From the IMG/VR virus record IMGVR_UViG_3300030430_001440, positions 1-61,293 of that record: DNA of 61,293 nt. The stretch is one strand, 5' to 3'. Under the pieces are notes generated by a model. The model did no database searches. It was not told the DNA's origin and saw nothing but the letters and a program-made list of their open reading frames with translations. Position numbers and translations under genes: made by a program. This document shows positions 48,894 through 57,990 of this stretch, piece after piece; position 1 is the stretch's first letter, and each line of letters starts with the position of its first letter. Source of the DNA: a virus.

Positions 48894-50417
48894 ATGTCGT
48901 TAGCTGAAGCGTTCGCAAAACGGTATGCAGGACTACGTTCTGCATACGGAACGTTTACATCTACTAATGAAACACGAGAAGACGGTAAAGCCAGTGGTAG
49001 AAACATTACCATTTCTAAAAATTTAGAAGAAAAAGATGTTATAGATTTATGGACTAAACATCTTAACGGACAACAAAGTTTAGGGATAGTACCTATAAAT
49101 GAAAATAATGAGTGTGTGTGGGGAGCCATCGATGTTGATGAGTATCAATTAGATTTAAAAAGTCTTGCTATCCGACTTGCTCAACAAAAACTCCCACTTG
49201 TGCTTTGTAGAAGCAAAAGCGGTGGTGCTCATATATTTATTTTCTTACTAGAGCCTATCCCTGCCTCTATGTTACAAAGAAAACTTAGACAAGTAGCAGC
49301 ATCCATAGGGTATGGTCAAGCAGAAATATTTCCTAAACAAACAAAACTATTATTAGATAGGGGCGATAGGGGCAGCACATTAAATATGCCTTATTTCGGC
49401 GGAGAAAACTCAACAAGATACGCTTATGGTGAAGAAGGGCAAGCACTTACGCCTAACGAGTTTATAGAGTATATAGATAAAATACAGATAGCACCAAAAC
49501 TTTTAGAACAACTAGAAGCTAGTCCCCTTAATGAAAAACAAGAATGGTTAGATCAGGCACCTCCGTGTATACAACATTTAATAGTACAAGGTTTTCCAAA
49601 AGGCACACGTAATTCAGGCTTGTTTAATGTAGGTGTGTTTTTACGAAAGAAGTTTGCAGACGATTGGGAAAAAAGGTTAGAAGATATAAATATACAATAT
49701 ATGCAACCACCTCTAGGTGCACAAGAAGTTTTAACAGTTATTAAACAACTTAAACGCAAAGATTATTTTTATAAATGTAACGACCAACCCATAGCTAGTC
49801 ATTGCAATAGTCCCTTATGTAGAACTAGAAAATATGGTATCGGTGCTAACGGTGGTACACCTTTATTTAGTAATTTAACAAAACAAGATAGTGATCCACC
49901 CATATGGTTTTTAGATGTTGAAGGTGGTAGACTAGAACTAGAAACAGATGACTTATTAAACCAAAATAGATTTCAACGTAAATGTATGGAAGCCCTTAAT
50001 AAAATACCACCTAAAGTTAAAGATAATGTGTGGAGACAAATAATACAACAATTATTAGATGTTATTACCATAGTAGAAGTTCCTGCCGAAAGTTCTACTG
50101 AAGGACACTTCATGGAATTACTAGAAGCTTTTTGTACTGAACGACCTGCTAGAGAAAGAGATGAGTTATTATTACATAAACCTTGGACTAATAAAGGTAA
50201 AACATATTTTAGACTAGCTGATTTGATGGACTATTTACATAGAAATAATTTTAAAGAATATCAAAGAAATAAACTTACATCTAAACTAAAACAATTAGAA
50301 GGAGAGCCATACTTTTTTAATATAAAAGGCAAAGGTGTAAACGTATGGCATATAAACGAATTTACTACTCAAAGTGAGCCCCACGACTTACCAGAGTTTA
50401 ATGATATGAAAATATGA
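48894..50417 (+). CDS. Archaeo-eukaryotic-type primase, 507 aa
   Basis: Residues about 60-190 have the primase motifs: WGAIDVDEYQLDLKSL (metal-binding Asp-x-Asp), CRSKSGGAHIFIFLLEPIPA (Ser-x-x-His-like motif 2) and a further LLLDRGDRGSTLNMPYF with an Asp. This order is shared with the TOTE-type/AEP primase family. The C-terminal half has Cys-His residues (QPIASHCNSPLCRTRKYG) that may bind zinc, followed by helical parts. It probably makes primers for the polymerase at 56119. It lies between the presumed SSB and the AlkB-like gene with 2-4 base spacing. Confidence 0.85.
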   Translation: MSLAEAFAKRYAGLRSAYGTFTSTNETREDGKASGRNITISKNLEEKDVIDLWTKHLNGQQSLGIVPINENNECVWGAIDVDEYQLDLKSLAIRLAQQKLPLVLCRSKSGGAHIFIFLLEPIPASMLQRKLRQVAASIGYGQAEIFPKQTKLLLDRGDRGSTLNMPYFGGENSTRYAYGEEGQALTPNEFIEYIDKIQIAPKLLEQLEASPLNEKQEWLDQAPPCIQHLIVQGFPKGTRNSGLFNVGVFLRKKFADDWEKRLEDINIQYMQPPLGAQEVLTVIKQLKRKDYFYKCNDQPIASHCNSPLCRTRKYGIGANGGTPLFSNLTKQDSDPPIWFLDVEGGRLELETDDLLNQNRFQRKCMEALNKIPPKVKDNVWRQIIQQLLDVITIVEVPAESSTEGHFMELLEAFCTERPARERDELLLHKPWTNKGKTYFRLADLMDYLHRNNFKEYQRNKLTSKLKQLEGEPYFFNIKGKGVNVWHINEFTTQSEPHDLPEFNDMKI

Positions 50418-51001
50418 TAGATTATAAACCAGAGTATTTTAAAAACCAAAACCCAATAATTACTGAATGGGACGAGCCAACTATAAGAGAGTTTAAAGGT
50501 CATAAAGTTTTAGGCAGAAAAACAGCAGGATACGGCAATACATTCGCATACGCAGGTAAAAATTATAAAGGACGTCCATGGTCAGATAATCACCGTATTT
50601 TTAGAATAAAAACTTTAACAGAGCATATGTTGTCAAAAGAATATAACATGGACGTTGAATTTTCTTTTTGTTTATGTGGCTACTACGGCACAAACGGCAA
50701 AGGTATACCACATCACTCAGATACTGTTCCAACACTAGACGATTTAGTTGTTTCTATATCTTTTGGAGCACCTAGAGTTTTTACATGGAGACATTATCAA
50801 AACGCAGTTAAAGTAAAAACAAATACAAGTGAGATAGATACAGTATCAGAAAATTTTATAAAGACAGAAGATACTTATATTTTAAATCATGGCGATGTGT
50901 TAATTTTTGATGGTCATAGCCAAATGAAATCTACTCACGCAGTTCCTGATATGATCGGTGCAGGAGAGAGAATAAATTTAACGTTTAGAACAGGTATATG
51001 A
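50414..51001 (+). CDS. AlkB-like 2-oxoglutarate/iron oxygenase, 195 aa
   Basis: The conserved iron ligands appear in order: HHSD (His-x-Asp within GKGIPHHSDTVPTLD), a distal His in STHAVPDM, then Arg in GERINLTFR for 2-oxoglutarate. ISFGAPRVFTWRH fits the family's substrate strand. AlkB enzymes repair alkylated bases; phage members may protect DNA or RNA. The gene overlaps its neighbours by 4 bases on both sides. Confidence 0.88.
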   Translation: MIDYKPEYFKNQNPIITEWDEPTIREFKGHKVLGRKTAGYGNTFAYAGKNYKGRPWSDNHRIFRIKTLTEHMLSKEYNMDVEFSFCLCGYYGTNGKGIPHHSDTVPTLDDLVVSISFGAPRVFTWRHYQNAVKVKTNTSEIDTVSENFIKTEDTYILNHGDVLIFDGHSQMKSTHAVPDMIGAGERINLTFRTGI

Positions 51002-52494
51002 CTTTACCAAACCATACACAAGTTATTCTTGGACCTCCTGGAACGGGAAAAACTACAACACTATTAGAGCTTATAGAAAAAGAATTAGAATCAGGCACGG
51101 AGCCTACAAACATAGGTTTTTTTACTTTTACACGTAAAGCAGTAAATGAAGGTAAAGAAAGAGCTATGACAAAATTTGGTATAACTAATAAAGAATTACC
51201 TTATTTTAGAACACTACACTCATTAGCGTTTAGACAACTAGGATTAACTAGAGAAAATGTAATGGGCAGAGAAGATATAGCAGAACTAAACGAGAAACTA
51301 AATTTAAAACTAACAGGTAGAACACAGTCAGAAGAAGGTCATTTATTTGCTATGACTCACGATGACAGGTTAGCGTTTATAGAAAACTTAGCAAGGATGA
51401 GGTATGTGTCGCTAGAAGAACAATGGCACGATGTAGACGAAGCTGTAGGGTGGTTTGAATTAGAACGTTATGCAAGAGGATTAAAGTTATTTAAAGAAGA
51501 TAAATTATTAGTTGACTATACTGATATGTTACATAAGTTTTTACACGAAGGAACTATACCAAAACTAGATGTTATGTTTGTTGATGAGGCACAAGATTTA
51601 TCACCGATACAGTGGGCGGTGGTGCGTAAACTAGCAGAAAGAGCAAAACGTATTTATGTTGCAGGAGACGATGATCAAGCTATCTATAAATGGGCGGGTG
51701 CTGACGTTGACTACCTTATAAGTAATTCTAAAAACGCTATGGTGCTAGAGCAATCTTATAGAATACCCGCAAGCGTACATGAGTATGCTAAGAAATGTAT
51801 ATCACAAGTTAGTTCACGAATACATAAAACGTGGCACCCAAGAAAACAACAAGGTCTTGTAAGATGGGAGCCAAGTATAACATTGTTAAATATGGAACAA
51901 GGTGACTGGTTAGTATTAGCTAGAACAAATTATTTATTAGAAGAAGTAGATGAGTATTGTAGAAACGAGGGATGGTTTTTTGAAGTTAAAGGTAAAACAA
52001 GTCTACCAGAAAGCAAAGTAAGAGCTGTTATAAATTGGGAGAAATTAAGAAAAGGATTACAAATATCTTTAGCAGAGTGTGCGAATATATTGAAATATAT
52101 AAAGGTTAAAGATTATAAAAAGTTAGATTTATTAGAAGCGTCTATAAAACCCAGCTTAGATACATTACAAGAACAGTTTCCAGATTTACCAACTGGTCAT
52201 TGGTATGACGTATTTACATTACTTAGACCAAAAGAAATAAGTTATATACGGGCTATGTTACGTAGAGGAGAAAAAATTACAAAACAGCCTAGAATACGGC
52301 TATCTACTATACATGCAGCAAAAGGTGGTGAAGCAACTAACGTTGTATTACTTACCGATATAACTACAAGAGTTTATAAAAATTATCAGAAAAATCCTGA
52401 TGATGAAAATAGGGTGTTCTATGTCGGTATGACTAGAGCTAAAGAAAACTTATATCTAATAGAGCCAAAAACAACACGCTGTTTTCAGATATAA
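50998..52494 (+). CDS. UvrD/Rep-type superfamily 1 helicase, 498 aa
   Basis: Walker A VILGPPGTGKTTTLLELIE (about 9-27), motif II MFVDEAQDLSPIQW (DEAQD), motif III YVAGDDDQAIYKWAGA, motif IV region LEQSYRIP, motif V TIHAAKGGEATNVVLLTD and motif VI RVFYVGMTRAKENLYLI are all present. This is a small 3'-5' SF1A helicase, able to unwind DNA in replication or repair. It overlaps the AlkB-like gene by 4 bases and ends the first replication transcript before a new promoter. Confidence 0.95.
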   Translation: MTLPNHTQVILGPPGTGKTTTLLELIEKELESGTEPTNIGFFTFTRKAVNEGKERAMTKFGITNKELPYFRTLHSLAFRQLGLTRENVMGREDIAELNEKLNLKLTGRTQSEEGHLFAMTHDDRLAFIENLARMRYVSLEEQWHDVDEAVGWFELERYARGLKLFKEDKLLVDYTDMLHKFLHEGTIPKLDVMFVDEAQDLSPIQWAVVRKLAERAKRIYVAGDDDQAIYKWAGADVDYLISNSKNAMVLEQSYRIPASVHEYAKKCISQVSSRIHKTWHPRKQQGLVRWEPSITLLNMEQGDWLVLARTNYLLEEVDEYCRNEGWFFEVKGKTSLPESKVRAVINWEKLRKGLQISLAECANILKYIKVKDYKKLDLLEASIKPSLDTLQEQFPDLPTGHWYDVFTLLRPKEISYIRAMLRRGEKITKQPRIRLSTIHAAKGGEATNVVLLTDITTRVYKNYQKNPDDENRVFYVGMTRAKENLYLIEPKTTRCFQI

Positions 52495-52499
52495 AGTTC

Positions 52500-52529
52500 T
52501 TTACTTTGCAATAAAAAGTAAAGTATATT
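52500..52529 (+). promoter_or_regulatory. Promoter cassette TTTACT-N18-TATATT
   Basis: TTTACT at 52500-52505 and TATATT at 52524-52529, spacer 18. GAAAGGAGGGAC precedes the ATG at 52553. It drives the modification-polymerase operon. Confidence 0.7.
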
Positions 52530-52552
52530 ATTAATAAAGAAAGGAGGGACGT

Positions 52553-53392
52553 ATGTCTTCGATTAGAAAGAAACTACTCGTTAATGAAAACGATAGTAAA
52601 AATACAAGAATGGATATAGCTAGTGCGGGTGTATTAGCTAATTGGCGACCAGATGAGATAGCTCATATGAGTCGTTTCGACAAGATTGCTTCTATGTGTA
52701 TAGAGGAGTCTAGAAAACTAGGTAGACCACTAGATACTTTTGAAGTTGGTTGTGGGGAGTGTTGGGCTCTTAGAAACTTATACAAGGCTTATGTAATTAA
52801 AAAGTCTGATGTTATACGGTCGTTCTATGGAACAGATATAGACCCTGCTTGTGAAAAAGAATTACCTTATTGGTCGAACGCAGGTGGTAATCTTATGGAC
52901 TCTACATGGTTTAAGAACTTTAATCCACAAATAGTAATACAAGATTTAACAGTTGACCCTGTGTTTAAACTAGAGGACGAAAGTATAGATTTCTTTTGGT
53001 CTACGGAAGTTATTGAACACATGGGTAGAGAGTTTATTCCTGCATGGTTAGATGATGTAGCTAGGGTTATGAGACCTAATGCACTTGGATTCGTGTCTAC
53101 ACCTAACCATGACGGGTCTAACGATAAACTACCTGAAGACCACGTATACGAGTGGGGCTTTCAGGAACTAAAAGAAGAACTAGAAAGAAACTTCGATATA
53201 GTTGCCGTCACAGGAACGTTTATACAGCTACCTAATTTAAAGAAAGCTATGAAAGAGCCCAGTCTAGGGTGGACGCCTGAACAGTTTCAGATGTTACAAA
53301 ATAGATACGGTAAACAGTTTTTAAGAGTAGTTGCTGCTACGTTTTATCCAGAGTATGCAAATAACTGTTCATGGGTGTTACGTAAAAAGTAA
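52553..53392 (+). CDS. Class I SAM-dependent methyltransferase, 279 aa
   Basis: The AdoMet-binding motif is TFEVGCGECWALRNLYKA (about 63-80), followed by the acidic strand end YGTDIDPACEKEL and SIDFFWSTEVIEHMGREFIP, then ARVMRPNALGFVSTPNHDGS. This is the Methyltransf_11/23-type fold used on small molecules, RNA or sugars; there is no DNA-specific catalytic NPPY motif. The substrate is unknown. It is one base next to the thymine-modification-family gene. Confidence 0.85.
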   Translation: MSSIRKKLLVNENDSKNTRMDIASAGVLANWRPDEIAHMSRFDKIASMCIEESRKLGRPLDTFEVGCGECWALRNLYKAYVIKKSDVIRSFYGTDIDPACEKELPYWSNAGGNLMDSTWFKNFNPQIVIQDLTVDPVFKLEDESIDFFWSTEVIEHMGREFIPAWLDDVARVMRPNALGFVSTPNHDGSNDKLPEDHVYEWGFQELKEELERNFDIVAVTGTFIQLPNLKKAMKEPSLGWTPEQFQMLQNRYGKQFLRVVAATFYPEYANNCSWVLRKK

Positions 53393-54291
53393 TGTTTATT
53401 CAAGAAGAACTTGATAGATACTTGTATTGGCAAGTAGAAAGAGAAAACATCAGACTACAGAAGGAAGTCTCTAACCTTCCCGCTCCTTGGACTGATGATC
53501 GGATACTACAACAATATAAGTTCTGTCAAGTTTTTCGTGAAGAAGATAGGACTACTAGGTGGTTTAAAAAACATATTAGAGAGCCTATGCGAGAAAATAC
53601 AGATGTTCTTATGGCTACTGTAATTTTTAGATGGTTTAATTGGATACCTACAGGAAGAACTCTTATAGAACATAATTTACTTACAAATTGGGATAGGAAG
53701 AAAGCTATAAAAGAAATAAGTAAACAAGATAAGTGGGTAACAGGAGCATATATAGTAAAGTCTCCTAATGGTATGGATAAAGTTACAGGAGTAGCAGAGT
53801 GTATTACTCATATGTGGGAACGTAAAAATTATATGCTAGAAAAACTAGAGGAAGCAGTAATGAATAATACAAGCACATTAAAGTATTGTTGGGATTTATT
53901 GAGAGAATACCCATACATGGGACCATTTATGGCGTATGAAGTTGTAACAGATTTACGATTTACTTATTTATTAGATGAAGCTAAAGATAAACTAACATGG
54001 GCTAATGCAGGTCCAGGAGCAATGCGAGGGCTAAATAGATTAACAGGTAGACCATTAGATTTTTGTCAACGTAGTCATGATTGGTGTAGTGAGATGACAG
54101 CTCTATACGATATAGCTAAAGAACGATTACCCGCACACATAACAAAAAGGAACGATTTACCTTATGAACTTAGAGAGATAGAAGGCGGTCTATGTGAGTT
54201 TGATAAATACTCACGTATATATAAAGGGGAAGGTAGAACGAGGTCAATTTATAAACACGATGATACATTACCATTAATAGAGGGTTTATGA
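53392..54291 (+). CDS. Hypermodified-thymine biosynthesis family protein, 299 aa
   Basis: The N-terminal pattern LDRYLYWQVERENIRLQKEV, APWTDDRILQQYKFCQVFRE, EDRTTRWFKKHIREP matches the helical domain shared by 5-hmdU DNA kinases and alpha-glutamyl/putrescinyl thymine pyrophosphorylases (their conserved 'PW..D.iL..yrFcNvfRE.DrvTrW'). Those enzymes act on 5-hydroxymethyluracil in DNA on the way to hypermodified thymidines. No P-loop kinase domain is visible. The later WANAGPGAMRGLNRLTGR helps the match. Substrate and activity are inferred; the ThyA homologue is its near neighbour. Confidence 0.75.
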   Translation: MFIQEELDRYLYWQVERENIRLQKEVSNLPAPWTDDRILQQYKFCQVFREEDRTTRWFKKHIREPMRENTDVLMATVIFRWFNWIPTGRTLIEHNLLTNWDRKKAIKEISKQDKWVTGAYIVKSPNGMDKVTGVAECITHMWERKNYMLEKLEEAVMNNTSTLKYCWDLLREYPYMGPFMAYEVVTDLRFTYLLDEAKDKLTWANAGPGAMRGLNRLTGRPLDFCQRSHDWCSEMTALYDIAKERLPAHITKRNDLPYELREIEGGLCEFDKYSRIYKGEGRTRSIYKHDDTLPLIEGL

Positions 54292-54437
54292 ATTGTTGGC
54301 ATTGTAATACAGAATTAATATGGGGTGCAGACCATGATATAGAACAAGAAGATTCAGAATATATGATGGAAACCAATTTAAGTTGTCCGAGCTGTGGCTC
54401 TTTTGTCATGGTTTATTTACCAAAGGAGAAAGTATGA
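54288..54437 (+). CDS. Zinc-ribbon microprotein, 49 aa
   Basis: This short frame encodes MNCWHCNTELIWGADHDIEQ and later NLSCPSCGSFVMVYLPKEKV, a CxxC pair twice, i.e. a zinc ribbon. The ATGA overlaps at both ends show that it is coupled to the preceding and following genes. No homology is recognised. It may be a partner in nucleotide modification. Confidence 0.75.
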   Translation: MNCWHCNTELIWGADHDIEQEDSEYMMETNLSCPSCGSFVMVYLPKEKV

Positions 54438-55468
54438 AAATTATAACAGCAAGAAATGTAAATGGTGCTATACTTAGAGGCATTGATTTATTTAAAGATG
54501 AAATAAATTATAGAGAACAAGAAAGTAGAAACGGTAAAACTTTAGAGGCAGTAGAGCCTGTTACAACGACATACCTTAGACCTACAGAAAGAGTTTGTTT
54601 AATACCTGAAAGAGACGCTAATCCTTTTTTCCATTTTATAGAAAGTATGTGGATGTTAGCAGGTAGAAACGATTTAGAATCATTGACTTATTATGTAGCA
54701 AGTATGTCTAATTTTTCAGATGATGGTGAAACTCTATGGGGTGCTTATGGTTATAGGTGGCGACAGTATTTTCATAAAGACCAACTAGATATGATTGTAA
54801 AACTATTAAAAGAAAATCCTGATGATAGACGTGCAGTATTACAAATGTGGGACGCTAATAAAGATTTAGCTAGAGTAAGTAAAGACGTGCCATGTAATAC
54901 GAATATATATTTTAAAATAAGAGACGGTGTCTTAAATATGACAGTATGTAATAGGTCTAACGATATGTTATGGGGTGCGTATGGTGCTAACGTGGTACAT
55001 ATGTCAGTTTTGCAAGAACTTATAGCACACAGACTTGGTGTGCCTGTTGGTGTTTATAGACAAGTAAGTGATAGCTTTCATGTCTACCTTAATGAGGTAT
55101 GGGATAGAGTAAAAGATTTATCTTTAGATGCATACGCTATTAGATCAGCAGCAAACCCATATGATACGCTTTATAATTACAAACCCAGTGATTTATTTAT
55201 AGAACATGATTGTTTAGATTTTGAGCATGAAAGGTTTTTTAATTATCATCCTGCTGATATCGTAGCTGCTGATAATTGGGTAAATCCATGTTATAGAGAT
55301 ATTGCAGTTCCTATGGCTCATACATACTACTTATATAAAACAGGTAAGTATACAGAGGCTTACGAACATTGTAACAAAATAGTTCCAGAAGATTGGAAAG
55401 ACGCTTGTCTTAGTTGGCTCCGCACACGAGAAGAGCGTAGAAATAAACTAGCGGAAAAAGGAGAATAA
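54434..55468 (+). CDS. thyA: Thymidylate synthase-family protein, 344 aa
   Basis: The motifs NPFFHFIESMWMLAGRNDLE, DDRRAVLQMWD, VPCNTNIYFKIRDGVLNMTV (catalytic Cys154), GAYGANVVHMSVLQELIAHR (dUMP-selecting Asn186) and YRQVSDSFHVYL are those of ThyA. The segment that in E. coli has the two Trp (IWDEWAD) lines up by eye with ASMSNFSDD (89-97), without Trp. Such loss is compatible with a hydroxymethylase, as discussed in findings. The product would be dTMP or 5-hydroxymethyl-dUMP. I start at MKIITARNVNG because AAAGGAGAAAGT precedes it. Confidence 0.9.
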   Translation: MKIITARNVNGAILRGIDLFKDEINYREQESRNGKTLEAVEPVTTTYLRPTERVCLIPERDANPFFHFIESMWMLAGRNDLESLTYYVASMSNFSDDGETLWGAYGYRWRQYFHKDQLDMIVKLLKENPDDRRAVLQMWDANKDLARVSKDVPCNTNIYFKIRDGVLNMTVCNRSNDMLWGAYGANVVHMSVLQELIAHRLGVPVGVYRQVSDSFHVYLNEVWDRVKDLSLDAYAIRSAANPYDTLYNYKPSDLFIEHDCLDFEHERFFNYHPADIVAADNWVNPCYRDIAVPMAHTYYLYKTGKYTEAYEHCNKIVPEDWKDACLSWLRTREERRNKLAEKGE

Positions 55469-55469
55469 T

Positions 55470-55820
55470 ATGAGTGCAGATTTTAATCTTATGAAAGAGG
55501 TCGCACAACAAGATTTACAAGCTCTACAACGAGCTGAACAATCTTACGGCGATTCTTGGAAAAGACGTGGCGGTGTCGGTGCTTTTATGATGTTAGCCCG
55601 TAAGTTCGATAGGATAGAACACCAGTCGAAAAAACACGGGTGGGACGTCTTCGAAGCTGGTGCTGTCTATAGTGGCGAAGCAGGTCTACTAGACGATATA
55701 CGAGACTTGCGTAGATACTTATTACTTGTAGAACAAGAAATACTAGCACAAGAAATAGAAGAAAATATTCCTTACGAAAACGAAGGAGACAATACTAACG
55801 AACAGGAGGAAACATCATGA
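55470..55820 (+). CDS. Hypothetical protein, possibly DUF1599-like, 116 aa
   Basis: The sequence SYGDSWKRRGGVGAFMMLAR, KFDRIEHQSKKHGWDVFEAG and then DDIRDLRRYLLLVEQEI resembles the small helical 'Y-G-x-S-W...R...RYxxL' nucleotide-modification associated family (DUF1599 type), itself related to the MazG helical fold. The match is weak. Its place next to ThyA would fit. GGAG precedes the ATG by 6 bases. Confidence 0.65.
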   Translation: MSADFNLMKEVAQQDLQALQRAEQSYGDSWKRRGGVGAFMMLARKFDRIEHQSKKHGWDVFEAGAVYSGEAGLLDDIRDLRRYLLLVEQEILAQEIEENIPYENEGDNTNEQEETS

Positions 55821-56122
55821 GTTGGTTTAAAAAGATAATAGACTTTTTCACACCTAAAATGGAAGGTGAAGCAGAAGTAGCGAAAGCAAAAAAACTTTTA
55901 AAAGAGGCAGAAGTCTTAGATGCAGCAATTGAAGAGGCTACGATAGAACTAGAGCCTATTACAAAAGCAGCAGGTAAGGTAGAAAAAATAGTACCTGTAA
56001 AACCTAAACGTGCAAGAACTAAAAAAGGCAGATATAAAGCAGACGATAAGTCTACTCCAGATTTTAATGAAGCATGGGAAGGCGGTAAAGCACCTAAGAA
56101 AAAGACTAAAAAGAAAAAGTGA
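55817..56122 (+). CDS. Basic hypothetical protein, 101 aa
   Basis: An amphipathic N-terminus (MSWFKKIIDFFTPKMEGEAE), a helical centre and a Lys/Pro-rich tail ending KKKTKKKK. The C-terminus also has RTKKGRYKADDKSTPDFNEA. No family is recognised. It overlaps the previous gene by 4 bases; the GTG of the polymerase overlaps its stop. Confidence 0.75.
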   Translation: MSWFKKIIDFFTPKMEGEAEVAKAKKLLKEAEVLDAAIEEATIELEPITKAAGKVEKIVPVKPKRARTKKGRYKADDKSTPDFNEAWEGGKAPKKKTKKKK

Positions 56123-57990
56123 TTTTACAGACGCCTATGCCTTTATTTACACCTAAAAGTTCTTGGTCAGTTCCTGATGTATTTCCTCAATTTACTCCTG
56201 ATGAAACAATAGCAATCGACCTTGAAACATATGATCCTGACCTCACTATTAATGGTCCAGGATGGGCTACAGGAAAAGGTTATATTGTCGGTGTAGGTGT
56301 AGCTACTCAAGACTGGGTGGGTTATTTTCCTATCAGACACGAGGGTGGTGGTAATTTAGATGAGGGTATGGTTTTACGGTGGCTCAAAAACGTTTTATCT
56401 ACTCAACGTAAAGTAATTTTCCACAATGCTTTATATGATGTTGGGTGGTTAAAAAGGGAGGGCATTGATATTCACGGACGAGTTCTGGACACTATCATTG
56501 CCGCTCCTCTTTTAGACGAAAATAGATTTTCATATTCATTAGACAATCTTGGTAAAGATTGGTGTGATGAAACTAAAGACGAGAGTTTATTACAAGACGC
56601 TGCACTAGCTTATGGTTGTAATCCTAAAAGTGAGATGTATCGTTTACCTGCAAAATTTGTTGGACCGTATGGAGAACAAGACGCTAAACTTACGTATAAG
56701 CTATGGCATACTTTAGAACAACAAATTAAAGAACAAAGTTTAGAAAAAGTTCTAGAAATGGAACTTAATCTTATACCTCTACTTATCGAAATGAGATGGA
56801 GAGGAGTGAGGGTAGATACTAATAAAGCAGATGAAATAAGTGATCGTCTATCTAAAGAAGAACAATTAATACAGGTAGAAATAAAAAGAAAGTATGGCAC
56901 AGATGTAAATCTATGGGCTAACGCTTCTTTACAAAATATTTTCGACAACAACGATTTATGGTATCCACGAACAGAAAAAGGTACGCCTAGTTTTCAAAGG
57001 CAGTGGTTAGAAGGACACGAACATGAGTTGCCTAAATTAATTGTTAGAGCTAGAAAACTTAATAAAGCAAGGACAACGTTTATAGATAAAATGATAGGAG
57101 ATCATATATTTAACGGTCGTATACACGCTGAAGCTCACCCTATGCGTAATGATAGAGGTGGCACAGTAAGTGGTAGATTTAGTTATAGCAATCCTAATCT
57201 ACAACAAGTTCCTGCTCGTGATCCAGAAATAGGTAATTTAATTAGGTCGTTGTTTATACCAGAAGATGGTTGTCAGTGGGGAGCTTTCGATTATTCTCAA
57301 CAAGAGCCAAGACTGACAGTGCATTACGCTAACGAAATGAGTTTAGTAGGGGCGAAAGAAGCCGTACAACAATATACAGAAGAAAGTGCAGACTTTCATC
57401 AAATAGTTGCAGATATGGCTAATATACCACGTAAACAGGCAAAGACGATTAACTTAGGATTAAGTTACGGAATGGGAAAAGAAAAACTAATTAATGAATT
57501 AGGACTAGACGAGTTCGAAGCAGAGAAGCTATTTCAACAGTATCACGAAAAGGTGCCGTTTATCAAAGCTCTACAAGATCAATGCACTCGGATAGCTAAT
57601 CTAAAAGGATTTATAAAAACTATTGGTGGACGTAGATGTCGTTTCGATTTATGGGAGAGTAAATTTGAAAGAACTACACCACTAGCAAAAGAAGAAGCAA
57701 TTAATAAATATGGCGATGAACTTAAACGTTCATTTACTTATAAAGCACTCAATCGTTTGATACAAGGCTCTGCGGCAGACATGACTAAACTAGCTATGAT
57801 AGAACTATGGAAGGAAGGCATTGTCCCACACTTGCAAATACATGACGAGGTAGATATATCTATTGAAAATCATGCTCAGGCTAAAAAAGTCGTAGAGGTT
57901 ATGGAGAACTGTGTAAAAATCGCAGTACCTCTATTAGTCGACGCAGAGCTTGGTCAATCGTGGGGGGAAGTTAAGGAGATAACTCTATGA
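56119..57990 (+). CDS. Family A DNA polymerase with 3'-5' exonuclease, 623 aa
   Basis: The exonuclease motifs are AIDLETYDPD (Asp34, Glu36), FHNALYDVGWL and EQDAKLTYKLW. The polymerase has RGGTVSGRFSYSNPNLQQVP, motif A WGAFDYSQQEPRL (Asp391), the O-helix RKQAKTINLGLSYGM and motif C HDEVDIS (575-579). It lacks a 5'-nuclease, as in T7. The residue equivalent to E. coli Phe762 is Leu446, at exactly the same spacing from the O-helix Arg. The start is GTG overlapping the previous stop (GTGA); an ATG at residue 7 is the alternative. Confidence 0.96.
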   Translation: MILQTPMPLFTPKSSWSVPDVFPQFTPDETIAIDLETYDPDLTINGPGWATGKGYIVGVGVATQDWVGYFPIRHEGGGNLDEGMVLRWLKNVLSTQRKVIFHNALYDVGWLKREGIDIHGRVLDTIIAAPLLDENRFSYSLDNLGKDWCDETKDESLLQDAALAYGCNPKSEMYRLPAKFVGPYGEQDAKLTYKLWHTLEQQIKEQSLEKVLEMELNLIPLLIEMRWRGVRVDTNKADEISDRLSKEEQLIQVEIKRKYGTDVNLWANASLQNIFDNNDLWYPRTEKGTPSFQRQWLEGHEHELPKLIVRARKLNKARTTFIDKMIGDHIFNGRIHAEAHPMRNDRGGTVSGRFSYSNPNLQQVPARDPEIGNLIRSLFIPEDGCQWGAFDYSQQEPRLTVHYANEMSLVGAKEAVQQYTEESADFHQIVADMANIPRKQAKTINLGLSYGMGKEKLINELGLDEFEAEKLFQQYHEKVPFIKALQDQCTRIANLKGFIKTIGGRRCRFDLWESKFERTTPLAKEEAINKYGDELKRSFTYKALNRLIQGSAADMTKLAMIELWKEGIVPHLQIHDEVDISIENHAQAKKVVEVMENCVKIAVPLLVDAELGQSWGEVKEITL

